Source: Betaproteobacteria bacterium (GTDB lineage Bacteria; Pseudomonadota; Gammaproteobacteria; Burkholderiales; Burkholderiaceae_C). Taken from it: DNA of 64,000 bases. How positions within the stretch are numbered: position 1 is the stretch's first letter; the number at the start of each line of letters is the position of its first letter. The notes beneath the pieces were generated by a model. It had not been told where the DNA came from and ran no database searches. It worked only from the letters and a program-made list of their open reading frames with translations. The position numbers were made by a program, and so were the translations under genes. Location of the stretch: contig JADIZZ010000008.1 in assembly GCA_016704535.1 (NCBI GenBank), positions 1-64,000 of the forward strand. Reading direction: 5' to 3'. Shown here in pieces: positions 41,818-50,975 of this stretch.

Positions 41818-43068
41818 ATGTTCGACCGTTCCACGTCCACCATCGCCAACGTCGACCCCGAGATCTGGGCCGCGATGGAGGCCGAAGCCCACCGCCAGGA
41901 AGAGCACATCGAGCTCATCGCCAGCGAGAACTACACCTCGCCCGCCGTGATGGAGGCGCAGGGCTCGCAGATGACCAACAAGTACGCCGAGGGCTACCCG
42001 GGCAAGCGTTACTACGGCGGCTGCGAGTTCGTCGACGTGGCCGAGAACCTGGCCATCGAACGCTGCAAGCAGCTCTTCGGCGCCGCATTCGCCAACGTGC
42101 AGGCCAACAGCGGCAGCCAGGCCAACCAGGCCGTGTTCTTCGGCCTGCTGCAGCCCGGCGACACCATCATGGGCATGAGCCTGGCCGAAGGCGGCCACCT
42201 CACGCACGGCATGGCGCTGAACATGAGCGGCAAGTGGTTCAAGGTCGTCAGCTACGGGCTGGACGCGAACGAGGCCATCGACTACGACGCGATGGAGCGC
42301 CTGGCCCACGAGCACAAGCCCAAGCTCATCATCGCCGGCGCCAGCGCCTACAGCCTGCGCATCGACTTCGAGCGCTTCGCCAGGGTCGCCAAGGCCATCG
42401 GCGCGATCTTCATGGTCGACATGGCGCACTACGCGGGGCTCATCGCCGCCGGCGTCTACCCGAACCCGCTGCCCTTTGCCGACGTCGTCACCAGCACGAC
42501 GCACAAGAGCCTGCGCGGCCCGCGCGGCGGCATCATCCTGACCAACGACGAAACCATCGCGAAGAAGATGAACAGCGCCATCTTCCCCGGCATCCAGGGC
42601 GGGCCGCTGATGCACGTCATCGCCGGCAAGGCGGTGGCCTTCAAAGAGGCGCTGACGCCCGAGTTCAAGGCCTACCAGGCCCAGGTGGTGGCCAACGCCA
42701 GGGTGCTGGCCGAGACGCTGATCGAACGCGGCCTGCGCATCGTCAGCGGCCGCACCGAAAGCCACGTGATGCTGGTCGACCTGCGCCCCAAGGGCCTGAC
42801 GGGCAAGGAAGCCGAGACCATCCTGGGCGCAGCGCACATGACCTGCAACAAGAACGGCATCCCGAACGACCCGCAGAAGGCCATGGTCACCAGCGGCATC
42901 CGCCTGGGCACGCCTGCGATGACGACACGCGGCTTCAAGGAAGAAGAGGCGCGCCAGACGGCGCACCTGATCGCCGACGTGCTGGACAAGCCGCGCGACG
43001 AAGCCAACCTGGCAGCCGTGCGCGCCAAGGTGGCGGTGCTGACGCGCGGCTTTCCCGTGTACCGCTGA
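41818..43068 (+). CDS. glyA: Serine hydroxymethyltransferase
   Basis: Interconverts serine and glycine with transfer of a one-carbon unit to tetrahydrofolate; PLP enzyme, cytoplasmic tetramer. 416 residues. ELIASENYTSPAVMEAQGSQMTNKYAEGYPGKRYYGG is the N-terminal signature and VVTSTTHKSLRGPRGG carries the cofactor lysine. ATG 41818 has GAAGAGGA upstream. The ZTP riboswitch at 41624-41737 regulates it; nrdR follows 20 bases after the stop and is probably cotranscribed. Confidence 0.97.
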   Translation: MFDRSTSTIANVDPEIWAAMEAEAHRQEEHIELIASENYTSPAVMEAQGSQMTNKYAEGYPGKRYYGGCEFVDVAENLAIERCKQLFGAAFANVQANSGSQANQAVFFGLLQPGDTIMGMSLAEGGHLTHGMALNMSGKWFKVVSYGLDANEAIDYDAMERLAHEHKPKLIIAGASAYSLRIDFERFARVAKAIGAIFMVDMAHYAGLIAAGVYPNPLPFADVVTSTTHKSLRGPRGGIILTNDETIAKKMNSAIFPGIQGGPLMHVIAGKAVAFKEALTPEFKAYQAQVVANARVLAETLIERGLRIVSGRTESHVMLVDLRPKGLTGKEAETILGAAHMTCNKNGIPNDPQKAMVTSGIRLGTPAMTTRGFKEEEARQTAHLIADVLDKPRDEANLAAVRAKVAVLTRGFPVYR

Positions 43069-43088
43069 AGCCCTGACCCTGACACCGG

Positions 43089-43532
43089 ATGCGCTGCCCC
43101 TTCTGTTCTCACGAGGAAACGCAGGTCGTCGAGACCCGCGAATCCGACGAGGGCGACGTCATCCGGCGGCGGCGCAAGTGCCTGCACTGCGAGAAGCGCT
43201 TCACCACCTACGAGCGCAGCGAGATCGCGCTGCCCGCGGTGGTGAAGAAGGACGGTTCCCGCGTCGAGTTCGACCCCGCCAAGGTCCGCGCCAGCATGAT
43301 GCTGGCGCTGCGCAAGCGCCCAGTGAGCGTGGAGCAGGTGGACGCCGCGCTCGAACGCATCCAGGACAAGCTGCTGGCCACCGCCCTGCGCGAAGTGCCC
43401 AGCACTCGGCTGGGTGAACTGGTGATGCGCGAGCTCAAGCGCATCGACAAGGTGGCCTACGTGCGCTTTGCGTCGGTGTACCGCGAGTTCGAGGACGTGG
43501 ACGCGTTCAGGCAGTTGATTCGGGATATCTGA
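43089..43532 (+). CDS. nrdR: Ribonucleotide reductase repressor NrdR
   Basis: ATP/dATP-sensing repressor of ribonucleotide reductase genes. 147 residues: N-terminal zinc ribbon CPFC...CLHC within MRCPFCSHEETQVVETRESDEGDVIRRRRKC, then an ATP-cone domain (about 46-136) beginning LPAVVKKDGSRVEFD. Standard length. Placed after glyA, as in most Burkholderiales. The hairpin at 43546-43567 ends the unit. Confidence 0.96.
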   Translation: MRCPFCSHEETQVVETRESDEGDVIRRRRKCLHCEKRFTTYERSEIALPAVVKKDGSRVEFDPAKVRASMMLALRKRPVSVEQVDAALERIQDKLLATALREVPSTRLGELVMRELKRIDKVAYVRFASVYREFEDVDAFRQLIRDI

Positions 43533-43545
43533 CGGCGCCGAATGG

Positions 43546-43567
43546 GGCGCCCCCTTCCGGGGGTGCC
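43546..43567. terminator. Hairpin terminator after nrdR
   Basis: GGCGCCCCC (43546-43554), loop TTCC, GGGGGTGCC (43559-43567): nine pairs including one G-U, 14 bases after the nrdR stop. It separates the glyA-nrdR unit from the pilin operon. Confidence 0.6.
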
Positions 43568-43672
43568 GCCAGGTGCCCACCTCTGAGCCGTGCCCCGGGC
43601 ACGCCTGAAGGGGAAGCGCGGGCGAAGTGGGGTTCCTAAAGTGTGGACACACCCAGCCCACACGGAACCGCC

Positions 43673-44197
43673 ATGAAGACCTCGCAACGCGGATGGACCC
43701 TTGTCGAAGCCCTCATCTCTCTGGCGGTGACTGCCATCGCCTTGGGCGCGGCGGTACCGGGGTTCCATGAGGCGCGTGAACGCCGCCACCTGGACGGCGC
43801 CGCGGCGCAGCTGGAAACCGACCTTCAACTGGCACGCAGCCTGGCGGTGCTACACAACCGCACCGTGCGTGTCGACTTCCGCACGGGTAGCACCGGCAGC
43901 TGCTACGTCGTGCACAGCGGCGGCCCTGGCGACTGCAGTTGCGACGCCAGCGGCGCGGCCACCTGCAGCCCCGGTGCCGAGGCGCTGCGCAGCACGGGCT
44001 ATCCCAGCAGCCTGCCCATCACACTGACGAGCAACGCCGCGTCGATGGCCTTCGAGCACGTGCGAGGCACGGTGACACCGACCAGCACCGTCAGGATCAC
44101 GGGCCGCGGCCGCGCGGTGCACGTCGTCACCAACATCATGGGGCGGGTGCGTTCGTGCTCGCCGTCTTCGGCGGCGCCGGGCTATCCGGCGTGCTGA
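43673..44197 (+). CDS. fimT: Type IV minor pilin, FimT/GspH-like (first copy)
   Basis: A 174-residue pseudopilin. Leader MKTSQRG is cut before WTLVEALISLAVTAIALGAAVPGF; Glu at mature position 5 is present but position 1 is Trp instead of the usual Phe. GspH-type C-terminal domain with four cysteines (CYVV, CSCDASG, SC, AC). ATG 43673 is the first with a short leader. First gene of the minor pilin unit; FimT and its relatives prime pilus assembly, and in several species FimT binds DNA for uptake. Confidence 0.82.
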   Translation: MKTSQRGWTLVEALISLAVTAIALGAAVPGFHEARERRHLDGAAAQLETDLQLARSLAVLHNRTVRVDFRTGSTGSCYVVHSGGPGDCSCDASGAATCSPGAEALRSTGYPSSLPITLTSNAASMAFEHVRGTVTPTSTVRITGRGRAVHVVTNIMGRVRSCSPSSAAPGYPAC

Positions 44198-44292
44198 GAG
44201 GGCACTCGCAGAGCCGGCTGCCGTGACCAGCGGTCGCTGACACACGACGAGCGGTGAGCGCGTTTGTCAACACGTCACGCGAAAATCTGATC

Positions 44293-44813
44293 GTGAAAGT
44301 TCCACACTCGAATCGCTCGGCTGGGCCGCGTATGGCGCAGGGCTTCACGCTCGTCGAGTTGATGATCGCCGTGGTCATCGTGGCGGTGCTGGCAGCATCG
44401 CCTACCCGTCCTACCAGGATTCGGTGCGGAAGGGGCGCCGTGCAGAAGCGTTCACTGCACTGTCGACGCTGCAGCAGGCGCAGGAGCGGTGGCGTAGCAA
44501 CAACGCGAGCTACACCACGACGCTGGCCAACACCGCTACGTCGGGCACGCCGCCGAACGGCCTGGGTGTGACTTCGACGACATCGTCGGGGTTCTACACA
44601 GTCAACGTAGGCAGCGCGAGCGCCACCGGCTACACCGCCACGGCCACCGCCAGTTCGGGCACCAGCCAAGCGAGTGACGGCGACTGTAAGGTGCTGGGCG
44701 TGCAGCTGTCTTCGGGCGCCAACTTCAGCGGCACCGTCAAATACGGTTCTGGCGCATCGTCGATCGTTTGGTCCGCGACGAACCCCGACGCCGGCAAGTG
44801 CTGGGCAAGATGA
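44293..44813 (+). CDS. pilE: Type IV pilin, PilE-like, one frame break
   Basis: Minor pilin with leader MKVPHSNRSAGPRMAQG and mature FTLVELMIAVVIVAVLAA (Phe1, Glu5). The reading breaks near 44394-44400: GCAGCCATC seems to have lost one C, and the sequence resumes in the next frame with IAYPSYQDSVRKGRRAEAFTALSTLQQAQERWR, the usual alpha1 helix. The C-terminal part has GDCKVLGV and GKCW, the disulfide-bounded loop. Start is uncertain: GTG 44293 or ATG 44332, neither with a good ribosome site. The stop overlaps the next gene by four bases. Confidence 0.78.
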
Positions 44814-45406
44814 TGAAGCGCATCGCCGGCGTCACGCTGATCGAACTGTTGGTCGTGGTCGCGCTCATAGGCGCGATCCTTGTGTTGGCGGCGCCGGCGT
44901 TCAAGGACATGATCCTGATGCAGCGGTTGCGGGGTGTTCAGTCGGAGTTGATCACCGACCTGCAATTGGCGCGCGGCGAAGCCGTGGCGCGGCGAGACTT
45001 CGTGCGGGTTCGCTTCCAGTCGGCCTCGGACTCCAGCTCGACCTGCTACACGATCTACACATCGTCCAACCCTGCGACGCGATGCGACTGCTTGGCTGGT
45101 CCGGGCAGCGCTTGCACGGCCCCTATGATCGAGATCAAGACGGTTCTTGTCCCGCGAGACCGGCAAGTCACCTTGGCGCCGGTTCCGATTGCGATGTTCG
45201 GCTGGGAGCCGACTTTCGCCTTCGATTGGCGGACAGGTGGTCTCTACGCCAACCCTACGGATACGGATCCGTTCCCGCTGGACGCGTTTCTGATCGACAC
45301 CTACATCGATTCGCCACGCAAGCTCCGAACGAGGCTGAACCAGGCAGGACGACCGCTGGTCTGCAAGCCAAGCGGATCGAACATGACGGAGGCCTCATGT
45401 TCATGA
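44810..45406 (+). CDS. Type IV minor pilin, FimT/GspH-like (second copy)
   Basis: A 198-residue pseudopilin with leader MMKRIAG and VTLIELLVVVALIGAILVLAAPAF (Glu5 conserved). The GspH-like body has VQSELITDLQLARGEAVARRDFVRVRF and cysteines in TCYTIY, CDCLAGPGSAC and VCKPSG. ATG 44810 overlaps the pilE stop (ATGA), and its own stop overlaps the pilW start. Two FimT-type pilins in one unit is unusual; this one is the normal FimT/FimU position. Its base composition is a little lower in GC than the surroundings. Confidence 0.82.
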   Translation: MMKRIAGVTLIELLVVVALIGAILVLAAPAFKDMILMQRLRGVQSELITDLQLARGEAVARRDFVRVRFQSASDSSSTCYTIYTSSNPATRCDCLAGPGSACTAPMIEIKTVLVPRDRQVTLAPVPIAMFGWEPTFAFDWRTGGLYANPTDTDPFPLDAFLIDTYIDSPRKLRTRLNQAGRPLVCKPSGSNMTEASCS

Positions 45407-46122
45407 AGACCTGTGTTGCACGCTCGGTTTCGCGACGCGACCAGCGCGGACTGTCTCTGGTCGAATTGATGGTCGGCATCACTGTCGGTCTCTTCGTCGT
45501 CGCCGCCGCCGCGACCTTGGTTGCGAACCAATTGAGCGACAACCGAAGACTATTGCTGGAAACGCAGGTCCAACAGGACCTGCGTGCCACGATGGACATC
45601 ATCACGCGCCAAATGCGCAGGGCAGGCGCGGTGAAGGCGGCGCATGTCGAGGCTGGCATAGCTGCGTCCCCCGCCGCGGGCGGCGCAATTATTCCGTTCA
45701 CTTCGATGTCACCCCTGAGCGCGACAAGTTCGGAGACGCAGTTCAGCTTCTACTTTGACGAAGATCAGCAGGGCCCGTACGGCTTCAAGCTCGATGGCGG
45801 GACGATCAAGACTTTGATGCCGCGGATAGGTCTGTCGCCGCAATGGCAGGAATTGACCGATCCCAATACGGTCGTCGTCACTGCCCTTTCGATCACACCT
45901 CGCGTCGTCAGCAGCGTTTCGCTGCCGTGCCCCAAGCTCTGCGCGGACGGTACGCAGAGCTGCTGGCCCAAGCTGATCGTGCGCAGCTACATCGTCAACA
46001 TCCAGGCCCGCGCCAAGAGCGACCCGGCCGTGCAGCGCGCGCTGCGCAATGACGTGCGCGTGCGCAACGACCTGGTCGAGTTCAACGGCCCCACCTCGAC
46101 GAGCCCAATATGCCCCGCGTGA
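45403..46122 (+). CDS. pilW: Type IV minor pilin PilW
   Basis: About 239 residues. Leader MKTCVARSVSRRDQRG then LSLVELMVGITVGLFVVAAAATLVAN (Glu5), as in PilW. The long body has DIITRQMRRAGAVKAA and a cysteine pair region CPKLCADGTQSC. GGAGG at 45388-45392 is ten bases before ATG 45403; ATG 45397 is an alternative four bases from the site. The gene overlaps the previous stop and the next start. PilW joins PilV and PilX in the tip/priming complex. Confidence 0.85.
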   Translation: MKTCVARSVSRRDQRGLSLVELMVGITVGLFVVAAAATLVANQLSDNRRLLLETQVQQDLRATMDIITRQMRRAGAVKAAHVEAGIAASPAAGGAIIPFTSMSPLSATSSETQFSFYFDEDQQGPYGFKLDGGTIKTLMPRIGLSPQWQELTDPNTVVVTALSITPRVVSSVSLPCPKLCADGTQSCWPKLIVRSYIVNIQARAKSDPAVQRALRNDVRVRNDLVEFNGPTSTSPICPA

Positions 46123-47480
46123 CGTCCAAGCCCGGCGCGGTGATGGCCGCCTGTGTGTCCGCGCCCATGCGGCGGCAGGCCGGTGCGGCCTCGCTGATCG
46201 TCGTCATGGTGCTGTTCTTCCTGATGTCGCTGGTTGCCGCCTATACCAGCCGCAACCTCATCTTCGAGCAGCGCACCTCGGTCAACCAGTACCGGGCAAC
46301 GCAGGCCTATGAGGCCGCCGAGGCGGGCCTGGAGTGGGCGTTGACCATGCTCAACAGCGGCCGCATCGGCGCCGACTGCCTGGAGACCGGCGCCACCACG
46401 GCCAACACCAGTTTCAGGCAGCGCTACCTGGCGATCGACGCCGACACGGGCGTGGTCACGCCGCGCGTCGGGCCGACATCCGGCACGCCCTTGTGGCCGA
46501 GTTGCGTGTCCGATGGCGCCGGCGGATGGGCCTGCAACTGCCCATCGGATGCCACACCCAGCCTCAGTGCACCCAGCGGCAGCGGTGTCTTCCCGGCCTT
46601 CCGCGTGCGCTTCACGGCCAACGATCTCTCGCGCCCGGGCTTGATCCGCATCGAATCCAATGGCTGCACCAAGCTCGACGACGCCTGCCTGAACCACCCG
46701 GCCTCGGCGCAGAACTTCGAGGGCCGGGCCAACGTCGCGGCCATCGTTGCACTCGCCAGCGCACTGCCCACACCGCCCGGGGCGGCGCTGACCGTGCTGC
46801 GCGATGTGCCTGCGGGCTCGATCCTCGCGCTGTACAACACCGACGCCGATCTCGGCGGCATCACCGTGCAGGCAGGCGGCACGGTCGACTACGCCGCTTG
46901 GACATTGCGCAGCGTGCCCGGCACGCCCGGGCCTGCTTCGGTGGCACAGGGCGAGGTATCACTGAATGCACTCACCGGCGCACCCGACCGCGCATTCGCC
47001 TCGGTCTTCAGCATGTGGCCTGCCACCTACCGCACGCAGCCGGCCGCTGTCGTCGTCGACTGCCCGACGGCCGACTGCCGCCCGAACCTCGCCACCGCCG
47101 TGGCGATGAACCCCGACCGCGTGATCTGGGCCACGACGGCCGACCCCACGGGCACCATCACCCTGGCGTCGGCCGGCGCCGTCGGCTCGGCACCCGGCGC
47201 GTCCGTGGCGGGCCCGGCGGTCATCGTCTTCGACCGCCCCGTCAATGTCACGATAGCCGGCGTCAGCATCTTTGGCTTCGTCCACAGCCGCAGCGGCAAC
47301 TGGCAAGGCACCAACCCGGTTGAGGTCCAGGGCGCGGCCTTCATCGAAGGTGACCTGGCCAACACGGCCCGTGCCACCGTCGTGATGAACAGCGCCGTGC
47401 TCAAGTCACTGCGGCTGCGCAGCGGCTCCTTCGTGCGTGCACCGGGCGGCTGGGACGACTTCCGCGGGAGGGCGCCATGA
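46110..47480 (+). CDS. pilX: Type IV pilus assembly protein PilX-like
   Basis: A 456-residue protein with the PilX-type N-terminus RRQAGAASLIVVMVLFFLMSLVAAYTSRNLIFEQRTSVNQYRATQAYEAAEAGLEWA. As is usual for PilX, the strict G-FxxxE peptidase site is degenerate. The C-terminal 300 residues, with repeated beta-strand-rich and cysteine-containing segments (GWACNCPSD, DCPTADC), are longer than Pseudomonas PilX. Start ATG 46110 lies inside the pilW end; stop overlaps the pilV-like gene. Confidence 0.78.
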   Translation: MPRVTSKPGAVMAACVSAPMRRQAGAASLIVVMVLFFLMSLVAAYTSRNLIFEQRTSVNQYRATQAYEAAEAGLEWALTMLNSGRIGADCLETGATTANTSFRQRYLAIDADTGVVTPRVGPTSGTPLWPSCVSDGAGGWACNCPSDATPSLSAPSGSGVFPAFRVRFTANDLSRPGLIRIESNGCTKLDDACLNHPASAQNFEGRANVAAIVALASALPTPPGAALTVLRDVPAGSILALYNTDADLGGITVQAGGTVDYAAWTLRSVPGTPGPASVAQGEVSLNALTGAPDRAFASVFSMWPATYRTQPAAVVVDCPTADCRPNLATAVAMNPDRVIWATTADPTGTITLASAGAVGSAPGASVAGPAVIVFDRPVNVTIAGVSIFGFVHSRSGNWQGTNPVEVQGAAFIEGDLANTARATVVMNSAVLKSLRLRSGSFVRAPGGWDDFRGRAP

Positions 47481-48748
47481 CACGGCGACAGGCAGGGCGA
47501 CAACGCGGCGTCTCGCTCATCGAGGCCGTCGTGGCCCTGGGCGTGATGGCTTTCGGCATGCTGGCCCTGGTGGGCGTGCAGGCCACGCTGCGTAGCAGCG
47601 GCGACCTGGCCCGCCAACGCACCGAGGCCATGCGCATAGCGCAGGAGACGCTGGAGAGCTACCGCGCCTATCCGGCACTGGCCGGAACGACGGGGCAGGT
47701 GGACTTTGCCGAAATCACGACGCTGGCGCGGACGGCCTTCGTGGCCACCGGCACGGCGCTGGAAAGCCGGCTGAACACGACTTTCTACACCACGATCACC
47801 GCGCCGACCGTCACCAACACAGCGGCAATGAAGCCAGTGGCCGTCACCGTCGACTGGACCGACCGCAGCGGGCAGTTCCAGGCCGTCGAGCTGCGATCGC
47901 TGATTGCCGGCGTACCGCCCGAGTTGCCGGGCTCGCTGGCCCTGCCGCCCTCGCGTGACCCCTTTGCCGCGCCGCGGGGGCGCCACCGCAGCGTGCCATC
48001 GACGGCCTTTGCCTTGCCCGGCACGGAATTGAGCGTCTTCAAGCCGCCACGTCGCACCGCCGGCGACGTGGCCTGGATCTTCAACAACCTGACCGGCCTG
48101 GTGACCAGCCTGTGCACAGTGGACACCTCGAGCACGAGCGCCTCGCTGGCCGCCGATACAACCTTCATCGCCAACCTGTCGGGCTGCACCAGCGCCACAG
48201 CACAACTTCTCAGCGGCTACATACGCTTTGCGGCCGGCGACCCGACGGTGACGGAAACCGAATCGCCGAATGGCGGCACGCTCAATCTCAGCATCGTGCT
48301 CACGCTGACGAGCAGCGGCCACCCGACGACCGCCACCAGTTGCTTCGACGACTCGACCGACGACGCGACCACCGCCGCAGGACGGCGTGAGGTGGTCTAC
48401 AACTGCCTGATCTTCAGCAACACCGACCGCACCTGGGCGGGGCGGCTGCGCATCAGGCCGCGCGCCTTCTTGTCGTCGTCGGTCTGGACCATCGCGGACT
48501 CAGGTTCTGTCAACTACAAGGTGTGCCGCTACACACCGCTGTCGACCAACACCGGAACGCGCAACATCGATCATCCGCTGGACTACACGACGACGGGAAG
48601 CCTGCCTGGCGCAGGCCTGACGAGCCAGAACTACCTGGTGATCGGTGCGGACTTCTCCTGCCCGACCGAGACGCCGACCACCGGCGACCCGTTCAACTCG
48701 AACACGCTGATCCACCAAGACGGCACCACGACCTACAACAACCCGTGA
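47477..48748 (+). CDS. pilV: Type IV minor pilin, PilV-like, large
   Basis: A 423-residue protein. Leader MTRRQAGRQRG, mature VSLIEAVVALGVMAFGMLALVGVQATLRSS with Glu5, matching PilV. The body after residue 150 is much longer than in typical PilV (about 185 residues), rich in Thr and Ser, with cysteines at SLCTV, SGCTS, TSCF, YNCL, VCRY and FSCPTE; this may be a ligand-binding head. It closes the pilin unit, and ribD follows 28 bases later. pilY1, the adhesin normally present in such clusters, is absent. Confidence 0.78.
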   Translation: MTRRQAGRQRGVSLIEAVVALGVMAFGMLALVGVQATLRSSGDLARQRTEAMRIAQETLESYRAYPALAGTTGQVDFAEITTLARTAFVATGTALESRLNTTFYTTITAPTVTNTAAMKPVAVTVDWTDRSGQFQAVELRSLIAGVPPELPGSLALPPSRDPFAAPRGRHRSVPSTAFALPGTELSVFKPPRRTAGDVAWIFNNLTGLVTSLCTVDTSSTSASLAADTTFIANLSGCTSATAQLLSGYIRFAAGDPTVTETESPNGGTLNLSIVLTLTSSGHPTTATSCFDDSTDDATTAAGRREVVYNCLIFSNTDRTWAGRLRIRPRAFLSSSVWTIADSGSVNYKVCRYTPLSTNTGTRNIDHPLDYTTTGSLPGAGLTSQNYLVIGADFSCPTETPTTGDPFNSNTLIHQDGTTTYNNP

Positions 48749-48776
48749 TGGCGGAAGCGACTTCCCGGGCGCCGCG

Positions 48777-49916
48777 GTGAGCAGTCCTGCGCTGGACCAT
48801 GTCCGGCTGACCGAGGCGCTGTCCCTGGCTGAACAGGCCATCGGCCTGACCGACCCCAACCCGCGCGTGGGCTGTGTGATCGGTGACGACACCGGTGCCG
48901 TCTTCGGTCGCGGCCACACGCAGCAGGCCGGCGGCCCCCACGCCGAGATCATGGCGCTGCGCGACGCCGCCGCGGCGGGACGATCCATTCAGGGTGCCAC
49001 CGCCTGGGTCACGCTGGAGCCCTGCGCCCACCATGGCCGCACACCACCCTGCTGCGACACGCTCGTCGCCGCCGGCTTGAAGCGGGTGGTGGTGGCGCTG
49101 GCCGACCCGTTCCCGCAGGTCGCCGGCGAAGGCATCAAGCGCTTGCGTGCCGCCGGGCTCACGGTCGACTTCGCGCCGCCCGACATCGCCGGGCGGGCCT
49201 GGGCGCTGAATGTCGGTTTCTTCTCGCGCGTGCAGCGCGGCCTGCCCTGGGTGCGGGTGAAGGTGGCCAGCTCGCTGGACGGCCGCACCGCGCTGCCCAA
49301 CGGCGACAGCCAGTGGATCACCGGGCCCGAGGCGCGCGCCGACGGCCACGCCTGGCGGCGCCGCGCCGGCGTCGTGCTCACGGGCATCGGCACCGTGCTG
49401 GCGGACGACCCGCGGCTGGACGTGCGGCTGGTGCCCAGCGTGCTGCAACCCGTGCGCGTAGTCGTCGACAGCAGGCTGCGCACGCCACCGGCGGCGCGGT
49501 TGCTAGACGCGCCGGGCATGGTCTGGATCGCTACGGCAGACAGCACGTCCCCTCAAGCCACGGCGCTGCGCGCACGCGGCGCCGACGTGCTGGCCCTGCC
49601 CGGGCCGGCCGGCCAGGTCGACCTGGCGGCCCTGCTAACGCGCCTGGCCGAACGCGGCATCAACGAACTGCACGTCGAAGCCGGCCAGGCCTTGACCGGT
49701 GCGCTGCTGCGCGCGGGGCTCATCGACGAGGTGCTGGCCTATGTGGCCCCACTGCTGCTCGGCAGCGGCCGAGGCTGGGTCGACTGGCCGGGTCTGCAGA
49801 CCGTGGACGAGGGCCTGCGCCTGCAACTGCTGGACGTGCGCCAGATCGGCCCCGACCTTCGCCTGCGCCTGTCCCCTGGAAACCCGGACCCGCTGGGGTT
49901 TCCACCCCCCGGTTGA
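48777..49916 (+). CDS. ribD: Riboflavin biosynthesis deaminase/reductase RibD
   Basis: Bifunctional enzyme for the second and third steps of riboflavin synthesis. 379 residues: the deaminase domain (1-150) has the zinc motif PHAEIMAL and TLEPCAHHGRTPPCCD; the reductase domain (about 155-365) starts RGLPWVRVKVASSLDGRTAL and contains GIGTVLADDPRLDVR and NELHVEAGQALTGALL. GTG 48777 is the start. It is separated from ribBA by a PEP-CTERM gene, where ribE would be expected. Confidence 0.95.
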   Translation: MSSPALDHVRLTEALSLAEQAIGLTDPNPRVGCVIGDDTGAVFGRGHTQQAGGPHAEIMALRDAAAAGRSIQGATAWVTLEPCAHHGRTPPCCDTLVAAGLKRVVVALADPFPQVAGEGIKRLRAAGLTVDFAPPDIAGRAWALNVGFFSRVQRGLPWVRVKVASSLDGRTALPNGDSQWITGPEARADGHAWRRRAGVVLTGIGTVLADDPRLDVRLVPSVLQPVRVVVDSRLRTPPAARLLDAPGMVWIATADSTSPQATALRARGADVLALPGPAGQVDLAALLTRLAERGINELHVEAGQALTGALLRAGLIDEVLAYVAPLLLGSGRGWVDWPGLQTVDEGLRLQLLDVRQIGPDLRLRLSPGNPDPLGFPPPG

Positions 49917-50002
49917 AGAGGCGTCGGCGCGCTTTACACCCAGGCCCACATGCATGTGAGGGGTGGTCGTCTAAGTCCTTGATCCATAGCATGAATCCAT
50001 CG

Positions 50003-50019
50003 TTGGCATCAGTCTTGCA
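50003..50019 (+). promoter_or_regulatory. Sigma-54 promoter before the PEP-CTERM gene
   Basis: TTGGCAT, five bases, TTGCA: the GG and GC pairs are 12 bases apart as required for the -24/-12 elements. It is 52 bases before the start of a PEP-CTERM protein. In many PEP-CTERM/exosortase bacteria such genes are controlled by sigma-54 with the PrsK/PrsR two-component pair, which agrees. Confidence 0.75.
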
Positions 50020-50070
50020 GCCGTCTACGGCAGATCCCGAAGTGGGGCGCGTGGGCTACGGAGATTTCAC

Positions 50071-50913
50071 ATGAAGTTCGGGAACTTGATCAGGGCGTCA
50101 GTTGTAGTAGGCGCGTTCGCCACTGGGGCTGCAGTCGCGGCACCCCAGTATTTCTTTGGCAGCGCACCTGCCGCCACCGGCAACTTCCCGACCGGTTGCC
50201 CGGACGCCAACCTCGCGAGCTGTGCCCCAGTCAACGCGAGGGGGCTCTTCGATGATCAGGTTGCCGTCACGCTGACCGAGACCTTCGAGACGCGGACTGT
50301 CGGGCAACTGTCCGGCTCCTCTTACGTCCCGCCAAACGTGATGACCGTGTTTGGGTCCGGGAACACGCTCAGTCAGGCAGCACCTATTGGCGACGGCCTG
50401 TTACGAGGGCGCGTCAGAGAGGGTACGACGCAATTCGGCCGTTTCAACACCACGAACGGCGCATTGTCCGGCCGCTGGTTTGAGACGGATTCCGCCTTCA
50501 CGATCGATCTGGCTGCGGAGGTCGACGCGCTCGGCTTCTACGGCACGGACTTTGGCGACTTCAGCGGAAGCCTGTCGATTGCGCTGTATGACGTGGACGG
50601 CAATACGGTGACTTTGGTGCAGCAGAACGTCTTCACCAGCGCTTCGGGTGGATCGCTGCCTCTGGGAAACCAGGACGGGTCACTGCTCTTCTTCGGGTTT
50701 GCCTCCGACGTCAAGTTCAATCGCGCCGTACTCTCCATCACACAAGGGTCAGGCATCACATCGGTGGACTTCCTCGGCTTCGACGACATCGTCGTTGGCA
50801 ACCTCCGCAACGGCGGCGGCACGAACCCCGCCCCCGAACCCGGCTCCCTCGCCCTCGTCGGCCTGGCCCTTTTCGCCGCCAGCTGGGCCCGCAAGACCCA
50901 GCGCCGCGCCTGA
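50071..50913 (+). CDS. PEP-CTERM-sorted secreted protein
   Basis: A 280-residue protein: signal peptide to about residue 23 (AVAAP), a beta-rich body (TETFETRTVGQL; DALGFYGTDFGDFSGSLSIALYD; DFLGFDDIVVGN) and the sorting tag NPAPEPGSLALVGLALF followed by a membrane segment and RKTQRRA. Exosortase A is expected to cut at PEP and pass the protein to the surface with exopolysaccharide. Exosortase itself is not in the window. Its sigma-54 promoter and own terminator make it a single-gene unit inserted between riboflavin genes. Body function unknown. Confidence 0.9.
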   Translation: MKFGNLIRASVVVGAFATGAAVAAPQYFFGSAPAATGNFPTGCPDANLASCAPVNARGLFDDQVAVTLTETFETRTVGQLSGSSYVPPNVMTVFGSGNTLSQAAPIGDGLLRGRVREGTTQFGRFNTTNGALSGRWFETDSAFTIDLAAEVDALGFYGTDFGDFSGSLSIALYDVDGNTVTLVQQNVFTSASGGSLPLGNQDGSLLFFGFASDVKFNRAVLSITQGSGITSVDFLGFDDIVVGNLRNGGGTNPAPEPGSLALVGLALFAASWARKTQRRA

Positions 50914-50948
50914 TCCGGCAGCGCCTTAAACCCCTCCCCGGCACATCA

Positions 50949-50975
50949 GGCCGGCCCCTCCTGGGCCGGCCTTTT
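50949..50975 (+). terminator. Intrinsic terminator after the PEP-CTERM gene
   Basis: GGCCGGCCC (50949-50957), loop CTCCT, GGGCCGGCC (50963-50971), TTTT (50972-50975): nine perfect pairs and a T-run, the clearest intrinsic terminator in the window. Confidence 0.92.
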
